Below, one piece after another: positions 28,033-40,113 of a stretch of DNA of 64,000 nt. The stretch comes from Brachycybe producta (Eukaryota > Arthropoda > Diplopoda > Playtdesmida > Andrognathidae): contig JAUPFP010000002.1 of the NCBI GenBank assembly GCA_036925085.1, positions 2,812,550 through 2,876,549 of the forward strand, given 5' to 3'. Positions within the stretch are counted from its first letter, which is position 1. Each line of letters starts with the position of its first letter. The translations under genes were made by a program, and so were the position numbers. The notes under the pieces were generated by a model. That model saw only the letters and a list, made by a program, of their open reading frames with translations, ran no database searches and was not told the DNA's origin.

Positions 28033-28760
28033 TTTAAGAGGCTAGATACAGCGTTTGATTCAAAATTTCTCCGAATGTAGGCGCTGCGATCGTTTTTGAT
28101 TGAAAAACGGTTTTTTAACTTTTTTCTCCAGGTTTGAAGTGACATAATAACTAATAGAAAAATAATTTCGCGTGCTAACCTTATAAAAAAAGAAACAGCA
28201 TGAAGCCAATAGATTAATGGCACGTGGTGATTCTTTTGTTATTGTTCTAAGTTGTTTTTAACAAGAGTTCTTCAAATGTTTGTGGGACGGTTTTTGGTCC
28301 AATGGAATTTAACATGGAGTTAAAAATTGGTAAAAGCGGTTATATTTTTAAAAACTATTTCAAAGTCGCGAATTTCTAACCCTTGTGTTAAACTCCATTG
28401 AGTACGAGCTCGTAAGAAAAAAACATCCATTAAAATGCTCGAAAAAATTATTTTAAAAAACAAGAAAAAAATCAGCAAGTATTCAATGTGTTGTATTCAC
28501 TGTGGTTTAATTGTTGTCTTTTAAAATTATTTTTAGGTATTTTACGAGCATTTTAATGGATGTTTTTTTGCTTAAGAGCGCGTAATCAATGGAGTTTAAC
28601 GTAAAAGTTAGAAATTCGCGATTTTGAAATAGTTGTTAAAAATAGAACCGCACTTTTGTGTCATTCTGTCACTCGATCAGCATATATTTAAGGTGCACGG
28701 TGCACTTGAAAAACTTAATATTGTACAACACGAAGTAAGTAGCCTCAAAAAAATTCCATA
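28033..28760. mobile_element. Composite: SANT-element 3' end fused to TTAA-type foldback
   Basis: TTTAAGAGGCTAG at 28033 looks like the TTAA foldback terminus, but the next 290 bp match 9275-9510 (CAAAATTTCTCCGAA, CCCAGGTTTGAAGT, GGTTTTTGGTCC). From 28320 the foldback core returns (AATTTCTAACCC, AAACATCCATTAAAATGCTC) and ends near GTAGCCTC at 28745. It records a transfer between two repeat families or nested insertion. Confidence 0.5.
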
Positions 28761-29275
28761 AAAAGTTTATTTTTAAAAATAATGGTTGCACATAGACCAC
28801 AGCTAATTAATAGATACTGTAATTTTAAACCTTGCCATTAATACGTCCCACTTAATTTGTCTATGGAAATTAACACGGAAAAATAGTCACGTTTATGTTA
28901 CTTGATAAAAAAAATTAAAAATGACTTAAAATGATTCTGAAAAAAAACCACTTGCACCATTGTTTATTCTCTATAATGAGGATACAGTTTGTTTTGATTA
29001 ACAAATTATCCCGCAAGTGGAGTGCTGTCTCATTTAATTAGTTGACTAAAGTTTCACAAAACTAAAAACTACCTATTAGTTGTAATTATTTTTACGGGTA
29101 AATTACGGTAAATTACGGGTAAAACGATTAAGAGGAAAGGTGGGGGGGGGGGGGGGTTATTCTATGATTTGGGAGTGTGGAGTTTTTTGCATTAATGTGA
29201 AGACAAACACCAATAAAATGCAAAAAAGTAAAACCTGTGTGGACAGTACATAAATAGTAATATAGTTTAGTTTTA
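28761..29275. other. AT-rich intronic sequence, nothing recognised
   Basis: It contains a poly-G run near 29140 and no repeat or exon signal I can name. Confidence 0.4.
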
Positions 29276-29473
29276 GTTTTTAGTAGGGCTGTGGAGTCGT
29301 TAAATAATTGTTCGACTCCATTCGAGTCCAACTCCTGTAATTTGAAATTTGTAATTCGGCCCCACTATGACTCCAACTGTTTCGGACAAACAAAAATAAA
29401 AAAAAAATTGAAACTAAATTAACATATTATGTAGGCCTATTTATTCAAAAATAATTTGTACATTGTAATCGAA

Positions 29474-30057
29474 TTTAAAGAGACCATTACCTCCAGAAAT
29501 GTCTTGTCAAAATATTGTCAAGAAGTATTCAACGATTACCAAAACGATTTTTAAAATTTAAAATAAATTATTAATATAATTTATAAAAATTAAAAATCAG
29601 TTGATTTCATATAAATGAACTTTATCAGATAGATGCGCCACCAAACAACAGACATTGGCAACAAAAAACCCAAAGTCTACTCCTCTACTAGAATTCTGAT
29701 GTGTTTTTACCTCATTACTTTCATTTGAATGTACCATGGATTTATTATTTGAATTATTCCACATGGAAGGTTGTATTGAGTTGAATATGAATAGGGAATG
29801 CATGTATTTCATTAAGGAATTCTGGAAATGTGAGGTGACAACCTTTGCCACAAAAATGGGGGGGGGTGGAGAGACTTTCGTTTTTGGAAATTTAAAATGG
29901 CGTCGTTTGGTGACTCAGGAAAAGTCACTTTATTTTTAAGTCTTTTTTATGGTTTTAATGACTTATTTTAAACTTTAAAAATCGTTTTGACATTCGTTGG
30001 GTTCAAGTCTTGACAATATATTGAAAAAAAAATTCTGGAGGTGATGGTCTCTTTAAT
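29474..30057. mobile_element. Inverted-repeat element nested in the hAT element
   Basis: TTTAAAGAGACCATTACCTCC at left is mirrored by GGAGGTGATGGTCTCTTTAA at right; TTAA at both edges suggests a TTAA target. Inner inverted stretches also pair (TTGACAATAT). ORFs on both strands are not recognised. Confidence 0.65.
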
Positions 30058-30208
30058 TTATATTGAATTGGTTCTTAAAAATAGCATGGCTTCAATTATG
30101 TTTGATTTCATCAATGCTCTCAAATCAGATTTTAGAATTCGGAGAGCAGAAAATAATCTTTCCACAGATAGCTGAAGCGGTTAGAGCGGCATTTTGCGTA
30201 ATCCCAGG

Positions 30209-30998
30209 CAGGGCCGTTTTTAGACTATATGGCGCCCCGTGCGGGTAGTTTTGTGGCGCCCCCTCTTCCCTCCCCAAAAAACTTGAAATACAGTAAAGCA
30301 ATTAGAAAATAGCATCACTGCAAAGTCATGGAAAATATACAATTATTATAAAAATACATCTGAAAATTAATACTCTTATCTTTTTTTAAAAAAAATGGTG
30401 AAGAACAAAATTAAAAAAAAACGACGGGAAAAGAAAAACGCTAGAAAGAAAGAAAATTGATCAGTTTTAAGTACGTGTGTCCACGAGATTACTGAATGAT
30501 TTAGTTAGAAATATAAATTAAAGTGTTCGTTTTTTGAAAAAATCTTGTTTTATTTAAAAAAAAAACTGGGGGGGGGGGAATGCAAAAAAAAAAAAGCCTT
30601 TCTTTAGGTATAGTGGTTGTGATTCGTGATTCCTCATTGTTTCAGTTGTACGATAGACAAAAATACAAAGTTTACATTAGCAGTGAAATGCAGATTCAGG
30701 AATTGTCATTTTAATTACCTTCACTATATGATAGAAAATCTGGAAAACATTTTTTAAAATAAAAACTTAAAAAAATTGTAATAGTAAAAAAACACGTTCA
30801 TTTTCAACACTAGCATCTTGACGTACTCTTGTATACAAGCTGACTTTTACTCTTTACCCCCATCAGGTATTGAATTTATAAAATTTAAAAGTTTCAAAAA
30901 TTTCCAAAAAAAAATTTTTTTTTTTCATTTTTTGGCGCCCCTCCAGAGACGGCGCCCCGTGCGGCTGCACGCCTCGCACGCCCCTAAAAACGGCCCTG
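30209..30998. mobile_element. hAT element with perfect 8-bp TSD ATCCCAGG
   Basis: The termini are CAGGGCCGTTTTTAGACTAT and CCCCTAAAAACGGCCCTG, with GGCGCCCCGTGCGG at both ends. Flanks ATCCCAGG are identical (30201-30208, 30999-31006). Removing it joins GCGTAATCCCAGG to GTGCATC. Confidence 0.88.
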
Positions 30999-31129
30999 AT
31001 CCCAGGGTGCATCTTTAAGACTCGATTTTGATGTTCGGTCAATCATTTTTGTTTTGGAGTCAAGAGTCGTTTACTTTATACTGACTCCTACCAAAAATAA
31101 ATGACTCCACAGCCCTAGTTTTTAGTCGA

Positions 31130-31750
31130 TTAAGAGGCTACATAAACGAAATTACTTCGAAAAATCTCCGCAAAGAGCGCTAAAGTTAAAGAAGAAACGT
31201 TAATTTTTAAAATACACAGTCGCGTCTATATGTTTATTTTTCATATTTAAAATTGTCCAATATTAAGTTTTCAAAGTTCTTTGTGCGTCTTAAATATATG
31301 CTGATCGAGTGATAGAATGACAAAAAATTGGTAAGTGCAGTTCTATTTTTTAAAAACTATTTCAAAATCGCGAATTTCTAACTCTTACGTTAAACTCCAT
31401 CGAGTACGCGCTCGTAAGAAAAAAAAATACATCCATTAAAATGCTCGTAAAAATACGTAAAAATAATTTTAATAAACCACAATTAAACCACAGTGAAGTC
31501 AACACATTGGCGCACGCGCTGATTTTTTTTTCTGGTTTTTTAAAATTATTTTTGCGAACATTTTAATGGATGTTTTTTCTCAATGAAGTTTAACATTAGA
31601 GTTAAAAATTCCCGATTTTGAAATAGTTTTTAAAAATATAACCGCATTTACCAATTTTTTGTCATTCTATCACTCGATCAGCATATATTTAAGGTGCACG
31701 TTGCACTTTAAAAATTTAATATTGAACAACTTTAAATATGAAAAATTGCA
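31130..31750. mobile_element. TTAA-type foldback MITE, right end truncated
   Basis: It starts TTAAGAGGCTACATAAACG and has the family core (GTCCAATATTAAGTTTTC, GATCGAGTGATAGAATG) and its inverted repeat up to AACTTTAAATATGAAAAAT at 31745, where sequence changes. The last 130 bp of the right arm are missing. Confidence 0.7.
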
Positions 31751-31898
31751 TTTGGAATCGTTTGCATAGTATTTGGTTAAAGTTAGACTATCTTGCGAAG
31801 GGGGAATTACATTCTGGACAATGGTAAAAGGGGTGAATGGAAAACTGATAGAATGAAGTGATTTATCTAAATTCGTCCAGGTTTTCAGAACTTCTTCT

Positions 31899-32551
31899 AA
31901 AAGCCCTTATCACACTATCAACTTTTGATGCAATAAAACGTGCAATGTGACATGCAACTTCAATGTTTATAGTGTGATATGACATGCAACCTGATAAAAT
32001 TTTTCTTTCAACTAGTGTGAGACTCGGTCTCACGGAGTTGAACAGGTTCAACTTTGAGAGACTTTTCAAGTAAACTTTCTGACAAACAACCAATCAGGCC
32101 GTTTGCCAATCATGACGTATGTAACATTGAACGAATTCCTGGTTTCATATGACTTCCGGTTTATGAACTTCCTGTTAGTTGATCACAATATGGACACAAG
32201 CCAAGGGGGCAGACATTGAAGAAAATCATGTATGATTTTTCACTAAGATTCACAGCAGAATTGTGTGGATGGAAAGTCATTTTACTTTTTAGCTGCAATT
32301 TTGCTAGACATCCAAAATAGAATTGAAATATTAAAATTCAGTCAAACGCGGATTAAAAGTAAAATGGCTTCCGATACCGTACGAGATTCACCCGAATGTC
32401 GGCCCCCTTGACATAAACGGAAGTTTTGAAAACTTTGATTGCACAACTAGGTTGCATATAGTGTGATATAGAAGTTTATTACAAAGTTCTAGTTGCAAGT
32501 CACATTGCAAGTTGAATTGCTTTGGAGGTTGCTAGTGTGATAGGGGCTTTA
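31899..32551. mobile_element. MITE with AAAGCCCCTATCACACTA termini
   Basis: AAAGCCCTTATCACACTATCAAC at left and GTTGCTAGTGTGATAGGGGC at right are inverted. Subterminal motifs alternate (GTGCAATGTGACATGCAAC and its mirror). A partial copy lies at 36990-37312 in opposite order. The GTGTGATA motif repeats within both arms. Confidence 0.65.
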
Positions 32552-32924
32552 GTAGCCTATACCATGTCCATTACAATAAACCGATTTTAACATGGTTAAA
32601 AGTAGGTCTACTGCACATTTTTGTGAACGTAAATAGGTGTGCATCCTAAAAGGCGATTTTTTATGTTTCGGAAAGGAAAAAAAAAACCAGAACGTGCTTT
32701 TGGGGAACTGTATGGGTGAATTGTTGATGATTTTGCAACTGTTTTAGTTATTGCAAATTATAGGATAATTGGGCGTAATATAATGGAGTCATCTTGTGTT
32801 TCATTTTAAATTATTGTATGGTGTAGGTTCTGCACGTTTCCATTGTGAACGTGACAGTGAAGTTGAGGGCAAATGTGAATTTTTTTCTCTCTCGCCATAG
32901 TCTCCTATGAATTTAGGGTGGGGC

Positions 32925-33482
32925 GAATCGTAAATTTTCTCGAATCCGAATCCAAAAAGGTTCTTTAATCTCTCGAATCCTTCATATAAGAATCTTATAT
33001 TTATTATTCATTAAGAAGATACAAATATGAATGAAATAATATTAAATATTAAATTATTAATAATACGAAACAGTGTTTGGCCTTCAGGGTCACTGCCACA
33101 AGGTGGTGATATTGGTGTTCCGGGTATACCGGTACCACAGAAGTTGCAACAATCGCCGTTTTTGATTACACGTGTGTACATGTGCGTACACATGCGCACA
33201 CGTGTGTACATGTAACAATGAAAGAAAGTTTGTTATTTGATATATGAAAGCATATACTGTATTAAAGCAATGGAGGTCTATAGGGTTCCTTGAATCCCTT
33301 GTTTTTTTTGTTAGTCAACGCTTCTATTGGACGTCAATGGAGTTAAAACTAATTTTACCGAAGTTTTTAACAGGTATTTTTTTTAGGGTTAGGATTCGAA
33401 AGACGAAAAAAGCGCGAAGATTCTCGAGTTTTCGAATCTCGAATATTTTTCAAGATTCGTGGGATTCGAATGTCCCATCCCT
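32925..33482. mobile_element. GATTCGAG-type MITE, intron copy
   Basis: It runs from GGGGCGAATCGTAAATTTTC to GATTCGAATGTCCCATCCC, with the CGCTTCTATTGGACGTCAATGG centre. An ACGTGT/ACATGC alternating cluster (33165-33213), palindromic in parts, interrupts it. Confidence 0.65.
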
Positions 33483-33996
33483 ACCTATGAATATGTACTT
33501 TTCAAAGACTCCTATATCAATAATGCTATATATAAGCTTTAGTTGCGCTTTTTGTGTGTGTTATTAGTTAGTAGTGTTATTTTTCATGCAGATTTGGATT
33601 TCTACCGTTAACTTGACACAATTATTTGTTACAAACGATTCTTTAAACCCTCGTTCTCTAATCATATGATGTGTAACATATCCGTCGATATTTATTTTGA
33701 AAGTATTAAATATGCTTCACGTACTTTCTTGTACCACAGCCCGAGATAATTAATAATTTAAATGAAAAATATTATATTTCATGAAGATTAATAATACTGT
33801 AATAGAAATTAAAGTGTGGCACCCTGTGTTATATTGTATTTCTATGCTTATGCTGACATTTGTCATTATCAAGGTAATACAAAAAACATCATGTTTCCTC
33901 CATAATCTATGGCAGCGGTCTCAAACTGGGGGCCCGCGGGCCACTTCTCAATTTTTTTCCCCCCACCAAACATTGATGAAAAGTGGGCCCATGTGT

Positions 33997-35570
33997 TAAG
34001 CCTCGTTTTCATGGTGGCGATATTTCTTTCGTGAGAGTAGCTGTCGTAAATGTTGCTATAGTTTACTCTCACGATAGCAACTGTCTACATATCTTGAAGT
34101 AACGTGATAGTTCTGTCAGAGTGACGTCTACTTCACAGTCAACAACAGTGTTACCTCTCCCTACAGAAGCCAAATTTCCCTACGAAGTGAATTTTTCCCT
34201 ACAAGTGGTCACTCAACAACTATTATAGTTAAGCCCCGTTTTCACGATGATAGTTGTCACGATAGTTGCTGTCATGACAACTATCGCGAGAACTATCATC
34301 GTGAAAACCACGTGATAGTCACTATCGCTCTGTCGCTATAGCACTATCACACTATCTCGTTTGACTAGTCAGACTAGATAGTTGATAGTACTGTCGCAAT
34401 AGTAATAGTTATTGAGTGACCACTTGTAGGGAAATATCCACTTTGTAGGGAAATTTGGCTTCTGATGGAGGGAGAGAGAGGCAACACTGTTGTTGACTCA
34501 ATGATATCTATGATGTAGACGTCACACTGTCATGTGACAGACAACTATCACGTTACTTCAAGACGTGTAGACAGTTGCTATCGTGAGAGTAAACTATCAC
34601 AACTTTCATGACAGCTACTCTCACGGTAGAACCTTAGACTATTACTTTACTGGACTGGCAACTCCCTATCTTCTACATGTTAAAGCGTTAAATGCATGTT
34701 CATAGGCAAAATAAATAAGGCAAAAGTGATGCCAGCTACGTCTGGTGGCATTGTTTTAAAAGAAAATTGTAGGCCAGCATGGTTTTTTTTGCAAAGGGGA
34801 AGACATTGGGTTTGAATCATGTACTGTATGGCAAGTTATTTTAGTTTTTTCACGTTTTACTGGATTTTCCAATTTTAATTCTATTCTAGGAATCCAGTAA
34901 AATGCGGATAAAAAAGTAAAATGAATTTCCATATGTGATATTCTGCTGTGAATTTGTGTAAATTTTAGTGAATCTCGTACATGATTTTTTTAATGTCGCC
35001 CCAGTTGTCTTTTCGTCTCCTAAGCAAAAAATGGTTGGAAAATGTTGTCTGTGACTCGCGTTTTCCTGATAATAGAACACAACCAAAACAGGTAACACTT
35101 TACAGACACTTTTTGACAGAACACAGCTGTAGTTCTTCATTGGCCATACTTTTTATAATAATATATATAAAAAAATCCACCCTATATAACTACAAAATGA
35201 ACTCGTGCGAAGTTTGACTTTTGATGTTCATGTTCATATACCATAGTCCCGCTAAAGGCGCCACTTCAAAAACGACGTCACGACGATTCAAAACTGTCCA
35301 ACACAAAATTTCGGGAGTTGCCAATCCAGTAAAGTAATAGTCTAATGTAGAACAATCGCCGTGAAAACGAGGCTTTACTTACTGTCACTGTCCCAATAGT
35401 ACTATCAACTATCTATAGTCAAACAAGATAGTGTAATAGTGCTATCGCAACAGTGCGATAGTGACTATCATGTGGTATGCACTATGATAGTTCTCGCGAT
35501 AGTTGCTGCTGTCGTGACAGCAACTATCACGAAAAGTATCATCGTCAAAACGAGACTTTAGGTCAAAATA
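33997..35570. repeat. CTCGTTTTCAC / ACTATCG foldback cluster
   Basis: Starts TTAAGCCTCGTTTTCA near 33995. Arms with GAGAGTAGCTGTC, CAACTGTCTACA and CAAATTTCCCTAC recur inverted at 34410-34630, around a centre of nested ACTATCATCGTGAAAAC palindromes. The family end GTGAAAACGAGGCTTTA reappears at 35360 after a nested element. A compact single copy is at 43688-44025. Confidence 0.65.
34633..35346. mobile_element. 714-bp nested element with 7-bp TSD GTAGAAC
   Basis: Inverted termini TTAGACTATTACTTTACTGG and CCAGTAAAGTAATAGTCTAA are flanked by GTAGAAC on both sides (34626-34632; 35347-35353). Both TIRs continue into GGCAACTCCC / GGGAGTTGCC. A + frame at 34981-35217 includes KKWLENV and RHF, weakly THAP-like but lacking the required cysteines. 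Confidence 0.75.
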
Positions 35571-35667
35571 TGTGTAATTTCTTATTTTTATTTCCACTCT
35601 ATTTAAAATAAATTACAGTAAATTTAAAATAATTCACAGTATTCTAGACTTTTTTTTTCAGTGATCC

Positions 35668-36369
35668 TACATGAAGGTTGTGAGAACTAGGCATGAGACA
35701 CCAACGGTTATGCCTAGTTCTCACAACCTTCATGTAGCTCAGGCTAAGGACTTAGCCTATGTATAAGGGTTGTGAGAACACACACTAGATGGTGGTCAAT
35801 GTCAAATGTTAGCTTTGTTTAGGTAGCCTTGGTTACCCATATGTAGCCTACACATTATTTAGTGTGAATGCAAAACAAAGTTAACTTGATCATACGCCAC
35901 CTGGTGGTCATAAATCTGAATAGAAAATGGCGTCATTCATTTTCTATTTCCATTGTTAGATGTTTCAGTCTATTTGTTAATTTATTAAAATAATTTCAAA
36001 TTATCAATTGATCTTTATTTAGTGATTACTTATTTCCATAAACTCTAAATCATCAACCTACCTACAATTAAAATATGTTGCATTTAGTGTGTTCAATGAA
36101 GACTCATGCAATTCAGTTTTAATTAGTATGGACAATATCAGCCATTTTCCCTCCAATTATGTATACATTATGCAGGCTATACACAGCACAATGTCCACAC
36201 ATAATGGCCAGTGCCAAATTTGTAAAAATGAAATAAATATGCTGTAGTGAGCGCCACCTTTAGGCTGGTCACGAAGCCCATATGTAGCTGCTCACATGTG
36301 AACACAATCGTTTAGCCAAGGCTATTTTAGCCCGAGCTACAAGAAGATTGTGAGAACTAGGCATCACAA
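35668..36369. mobile_element. MITE with TTGTGAGAACTAGGCAT termini
   Basis: ATGCCTAGTTCTCACAACCT (from 35710) and GATTGTGAGAACTAGGCAT (to 36369) are inverted. A third inverted copy at 35669-35700 creates a strong hairpin with the left end. The interior carries CCACCTGGTGGTC. Confidence 0.6.
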
Positions 36370-36611
36370 ACGAGTTTGAGACCACTGTTCTATGATCTAT
36401 AACTAAGAAGGTAACCAATCTCCACGTAAAGCTACGATTACATTTTCAAAAACCCCAGGTTTTTTCGGGTTTCATTTTTGAAAACCGCGGGTAACCACGG
36501 TTTTTCGGTTTTGTATTTCCCCCCCTTAAATTTTAAAATTAATGATAAAAACGATTGATGAAAAAATTCATATCGAACAAAATTATTATTTTTTTTAAAG
36601 TAATAAGTAGA

Positions 36612-37312
36612 TGTGGGGCGAATCCTAAATTTTCTCGAATCCTAAAAGGTTTTCTCGAATCTTACGTATCTCGAATCTTTCATTTAAGAATTCTATATTA
36701 TTTATTAAGAAGATAGAAAGTAATTAAATAATATTGAATATTCAATTATTAATAATAATAAAAAAAAACAGTATGGCACTCAGGAGGTCGCCACAAGGGG
36801 ATGATATTGGTGATCCGTGTACAACACCGAAATTGCAACAATCGCCGGGTTTTTTTGTTGTTGTTAGTGAACTCTTCTGTTGGACGTCAATGGAGTTAAA
36901 ACTAATTTTACCAAAGTTTTTAACAGTTTTTTTAGGTTAGGATTCGAAAGACGAAAAAAGCGCGAAGATTCGAGTTTTGGAATCGTACATGATTTTCTTC
37001 AATGTTTGGTTTGTTTCCATATTGTGATCAACTAACAGGAAGTTCATAAACCGAAAGTCATGAAACCAGGAATTCGTTCAATGTTACATATGTCATTTCC
37101 GGCAAACTACCTGATTGGTTGTTTGTCAGAAAGTTTACTTGAAAAGTCTCTCAAAGTTGAACCTGTTCAACTCGGTGAGACTGAGTCTCACACTAGTTAA
37201 AAGGAAAGTTTTATCAAGTTGCATGTCCTATCACACTATAAACATTGAAGTTGCATATCACATTGCACGTTTTATTGCATCAAAAGTTGCTAGTGTGATA
37301 GGGGCTTTAAAG
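36612..37312. mobile_element. Junction of GATTCGAG MITE and a CCCCTATCACACTA MITE fragment
   Basis: 36612-36985 is the GATTCGAG element up to AAGATTCGAGTTTTGGAATCG. It continues directly into 36990-37312, the reverse-oriented half of the element at 31899-32551 (GTTGATCACAATATGG in mirror, ending GTTGCTAGTGTGATAGGGGC). Confidence 0.6.
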
Positions 37313-37741
37313 ATGACCAAAGGTTCTTCGTTCTTTTGGTACGTTTTTTTTAAACATTGCAAATTCCTGTTTTAGTAATAGTCCAGTAGCTTGGTGCAAA
37401 AAAGAGGTGAATTGTGCACATTATGATAAAAGCACCAAACTTGGCAAATATGAAGAACTATGTAAAAGTCTTGATTTCAGATATGCAATATCTTGGGAAC
37501 CACCAGCCCAATTGATGTGCAGATTGTCTCTAAATATGTATGACAGTACACTGCATATTTTTCATTTCATATATATAATTAACGTAAAACTTCCCCTTTT
37601 TTAATATTATGACATTTTTGTAGAACTTCATAAAAAATTGTGTATTTTGCTTAATATTATCCTAAGCAATATAGATGCTTGATTTTAACATAGCATGTAA
37701 TTTCAAGACATTCATTGTGAACATGTTTATTATTTAAATAC

Positions 37742-38323
37742 TAGTGGGGTAACCCGTCATAAATGACGGGAGCCAAATTCACAAGCAATTGTGCCCAGCA
37801 TTAGAATTTCTTTTCCTCCGCCCTTTTATGACATCAGACCAAGTAACAAACCAATTAGAAATTGATGACGTTCATAAAAGGGCTGAGCAAAAGAAATTCT
37901 AATGCTGGGCACAATTGCCCATGATAAACTGTAGTTTAATTTTGCTACTATTATCCCCTCGCCTTTTTATATACGAAAGAGAAAATGAGTTTTTCATTTT
38001 CTCTGGTGTGCGCATGCGCCTCGTTTGTTCCTTTTTTACTCCTTTCATTTCAATTTCAGTCATCCCCTTCCACTTCTTTCCCTCCACATTTCTCTCTCTC
38101 CCCCTCCTCCTCTACACTTTCCAACCTTTTTCCCTCTCCAATTTAATATCATGGGTTTCTTGGATTGGGAGAGTGAAACATATAGTTGACCTTGAGAAAA
38201 AAAACGGTTCATTTATTCATTTAAATTTATATAAATTCCGACGTGGTTTTTGTACAGCATTAGATCACAGACAAAAGGAAACACAGAAAGACGGGGCTTA
38301 ATATATATATAATTGCGATTGGC
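37742..38323 (+). mobile_element. TGGGGTAACCCGTC element, copy 1
   Basis: It interrupts the left duplication arm between TTTATTATTTAAAT and ATTGGCCAATT. It starts AGTGGGGTAACCCGTCATAA and contains a Mutator-like MITE (37786-37922), then CTACTATTATCCCCTCGCC, a C/T-rich block and TTTAAATTTATATAAATTCC. Copy 2 is on the opposite strand at 45966-46448. The superfamily is unknown; no clear target duplication. Confidence 0.65.
37786..37922. mobile_element. Mutator-like MITE inside copy 1
   Basis: ACAAGCAATTGTGCCCAGC to GCTGGGCACAATTGCCCA, palindromic with TCCGCCCTTTTATGACATC arms. The first base pairs of the outer TIR are mutated. Confidence 0.65.
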
Positions 38324-38740
38324 CAATTATTTCCTGAATTACAGCAATTTTAGTAATGCTGTAACAAGAGAATGTAACATTTGAATGAACGTGAGTAACC
38401 TTTTCTATGCTACTTCAGCTAGCATTTTACATGCACAAAAATTTATTTCATGAAAGTTCCTTCATCTGTAGGTTGGTTGGTTTGTTGGTCAATATATTGG
38501 GACATAAAACTTCAATTAATGTGCACATTGTCTTAAAATATGCATGACATGCTAATAATCATATTTGATGTGATACATGATTAGCCAAAATCATCCACAT
38601 TTTGAAGTATAATTACTTCTTATGATAACTTTATTTTAAAATGGTGTATTTTCCTGTATGTTTTTAGATACAATGCAGATAGTTAACTTCAGCATCACAT
38701 GTAACTTGCCTCATTCATTATAAACATTTTTTATATCTAT

Positions 38741-38974
38741 TCCCGCCCCAGTAGCTGAATAAAGATAGCTTCTGCTTGAGGTGCTGGGGTCCTATTTTCT
38801 AATCTCGGTCTAAGTATTGTTGTTGTTTCATAATTTCTCAATCATTGTGGAGTTGATGTTCAGCAGGGCAGCCACTTGTAAAACACATTTTGACAAATCC
38901 GACTTATGTTCATCTTTTATTATTCATCATTTGACTGACCCCTGCATGGTGCGGGACGTGCTCCACAAAAAAAA
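38741..38974 (+). repeat. tRNA-derived SINE, + copy
   Basis: The head CCCCAGTAGCTGAATAAAGATAGC is tRNA-like (box-A-like TAGCTGAATA), followed by GGGGTCCTATTTTCTAATC in the box B position. The body has CAATCATTGTGGAGTTG and CAGCCACTTGTAAAACACA, and a 3' end GCGGGACGTGCTCCAC plus A8. It aligns over its full length with the reverse-oriented copy at 39875-40113. Confidence 0.65.
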
Positions 38975-39874
38975 TTAATACAAATGGTATTTAAGAAATT
39001 ACATTTTTGTTATGTCACAGTTAAGCAAATACATTATGCCAGTGCACTGGCAACCACAAGGACACACTGCAGTGAATGTTAGCTCAGCATGTCAACATTT
39101 GCATTTGTGACAAATGCAGATTGTTTTACAACTGATGTGGATGAGTTCATAGATATGTTTGCTCACTACTGGAATAGTGGTCCAGTTTGGATCATGTAGT
39201 ATGTTTTAGATTCCATCTGCACCTAAGAAGAAATTGTATGTTCTGGATGCATTGCATAAGCCCAGACAAATCCAACTTGAAAAATCGCTTTTTTCACATG
39301 TAAAAGTGCAGCATGTGATGATTGAATGTTTTCTAGAGTAAGCCTACAACTTTCTTGAAAAGACCTTTCTTGCTTAATTTATATCAAAACATCTGCTTGT
39401 TCCATCATAAATGAAAATAACATTTGTATGATGTGGAGGTTTTGATAAAAAAGCAGCTATTGCAGAGTTAAGATTAAGTAAAAATGTGTTTAAGAAAAGG
39501 GGTACTACTTTTTCCATGTCAAGCAAATGCCAGCACTGTCAGATACAGTTAGTGCATAGAATATATGTAAGGCCAGTGGGGTTTTTTCTTTTCCAAGCAA
39601 AGGTGCTTTATTATGAGTGGCACAATATTGTAAATTATTTCAGGCCATAAATGCTATAGATAATTTAAATTATTTTTTATCTTTGGACTGTCGTAACTGC
39701 AAAAATACATAGTAAGGTATCTTTGTCCACACTCAATATGCATGCTGAAGTGCTGAGCTAAAGTACACTGCAGTGTGTTATTGTTGTGGCCAGTGCACTG
39801 ACTTAATGTACATGCTTAACAGTATAATATTATGAAAATGTAATATCTTAAGCACTGTTTGTATTAATGTCTCC
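38975..39874. other. Spacer of the inverted duplication
   Basis: AT-rich, no ORF and no repeat shared with the rest of the window. Confidence 0.45.
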
Positions 39875-40113
39875 TTTTTTTTTCCTGGACCACATCCCAC
39901 ACTGGGTGGGGATGGTCAAATGATGATGATGATGAAAGTTGCAACATATGAGTCAGATTTGGCAGAATGTGTTTTATGATTGGCTACCTAACACTAACTC
40001 TGCATTGACTGAGAAATTATCAAACACAAACACAACAATCCTTAGGTCAGAATTTGAAGCCGGACGCTAAGCATGATAAGCTGAGGCTATCTCCACTCAG
40101 CCACTGGTGTTGT
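39875..40113 (-). repeat. tRNA-derived SINE, - copy
   Basis: On the - strand: CCAGTGGCTGAGTGGAGATAGC (box A TGGCTGAGTGG), then CCGGCTTCAAATTCTGAC (box B-like GGCTTCAAATT), a GATGATGATGATG-complement tract and an A-rich tail after GTGGGATGTGGTCCAGG. Better preserved at the tRNA-like head than the + copy. Confidence 0.7.

Larger units (their letters stand above)
29284..31117. mobile_element. hAT element with perfect 8-bp TSD, carrying nested insertions
   Basis: The termini are TAGGGCTGTGGAGTCG and TGACTCCACAGCCCTA, flanked by GTTTTTAG on both sides (29276-29283, 31118-31125). Subterminal GACTCC repeats fill the ends. Inside are a second hAT element (30209-30998) and an inverted-repeat unit (29474-30057). 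No transposase frame remains. Confidence 0.85.
33913..36387. mobile_element. hAT element (2.5 kb) with nested MITEs
   Basis: The termini are CAGCGGTCTCAAACTGGGGG and CGAGTTTGAGACCACTG. Flanks ATCTATGG and TTCTATGA match at 6 of 8 positions. The interior is largely replaced by other repeats: CTCGTTTTCAC-type foldback material (33997-35570), the element at 34633-35346 and a TTGTGAGAACTAGGCAT unit (35668-36369). No hAT transposase is recognisable. Confidence 0.65.

Noticed and set aside
29597-29939. Opposed ORFs of 67-84 residues
   Set aside because: They lie inside an inverted-repeat element nested in a hAT element and have no recognisable domain.
30160-30208. tRNA gene or SINE head (GATAGCTGAAGCGGTTAGAGC)
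   Set aside because: Box A looks good but no box B or acceptor pairing is found even when the hAT insertion is skipped.
34981-35217. Possible THAP domain (KKWLENV...RHF)
   Set aside because: The C-x4-C pair and the Cys of the final C-x2-H are missing; similarity is too weak for a call.
37899-38301. 128-residue ORF with a similar peptide on the - strand at 45993-46277
   Set aside because: The similarity comes from two copies of one transposable element; the peptide is a translation of its C/T-rich tract.
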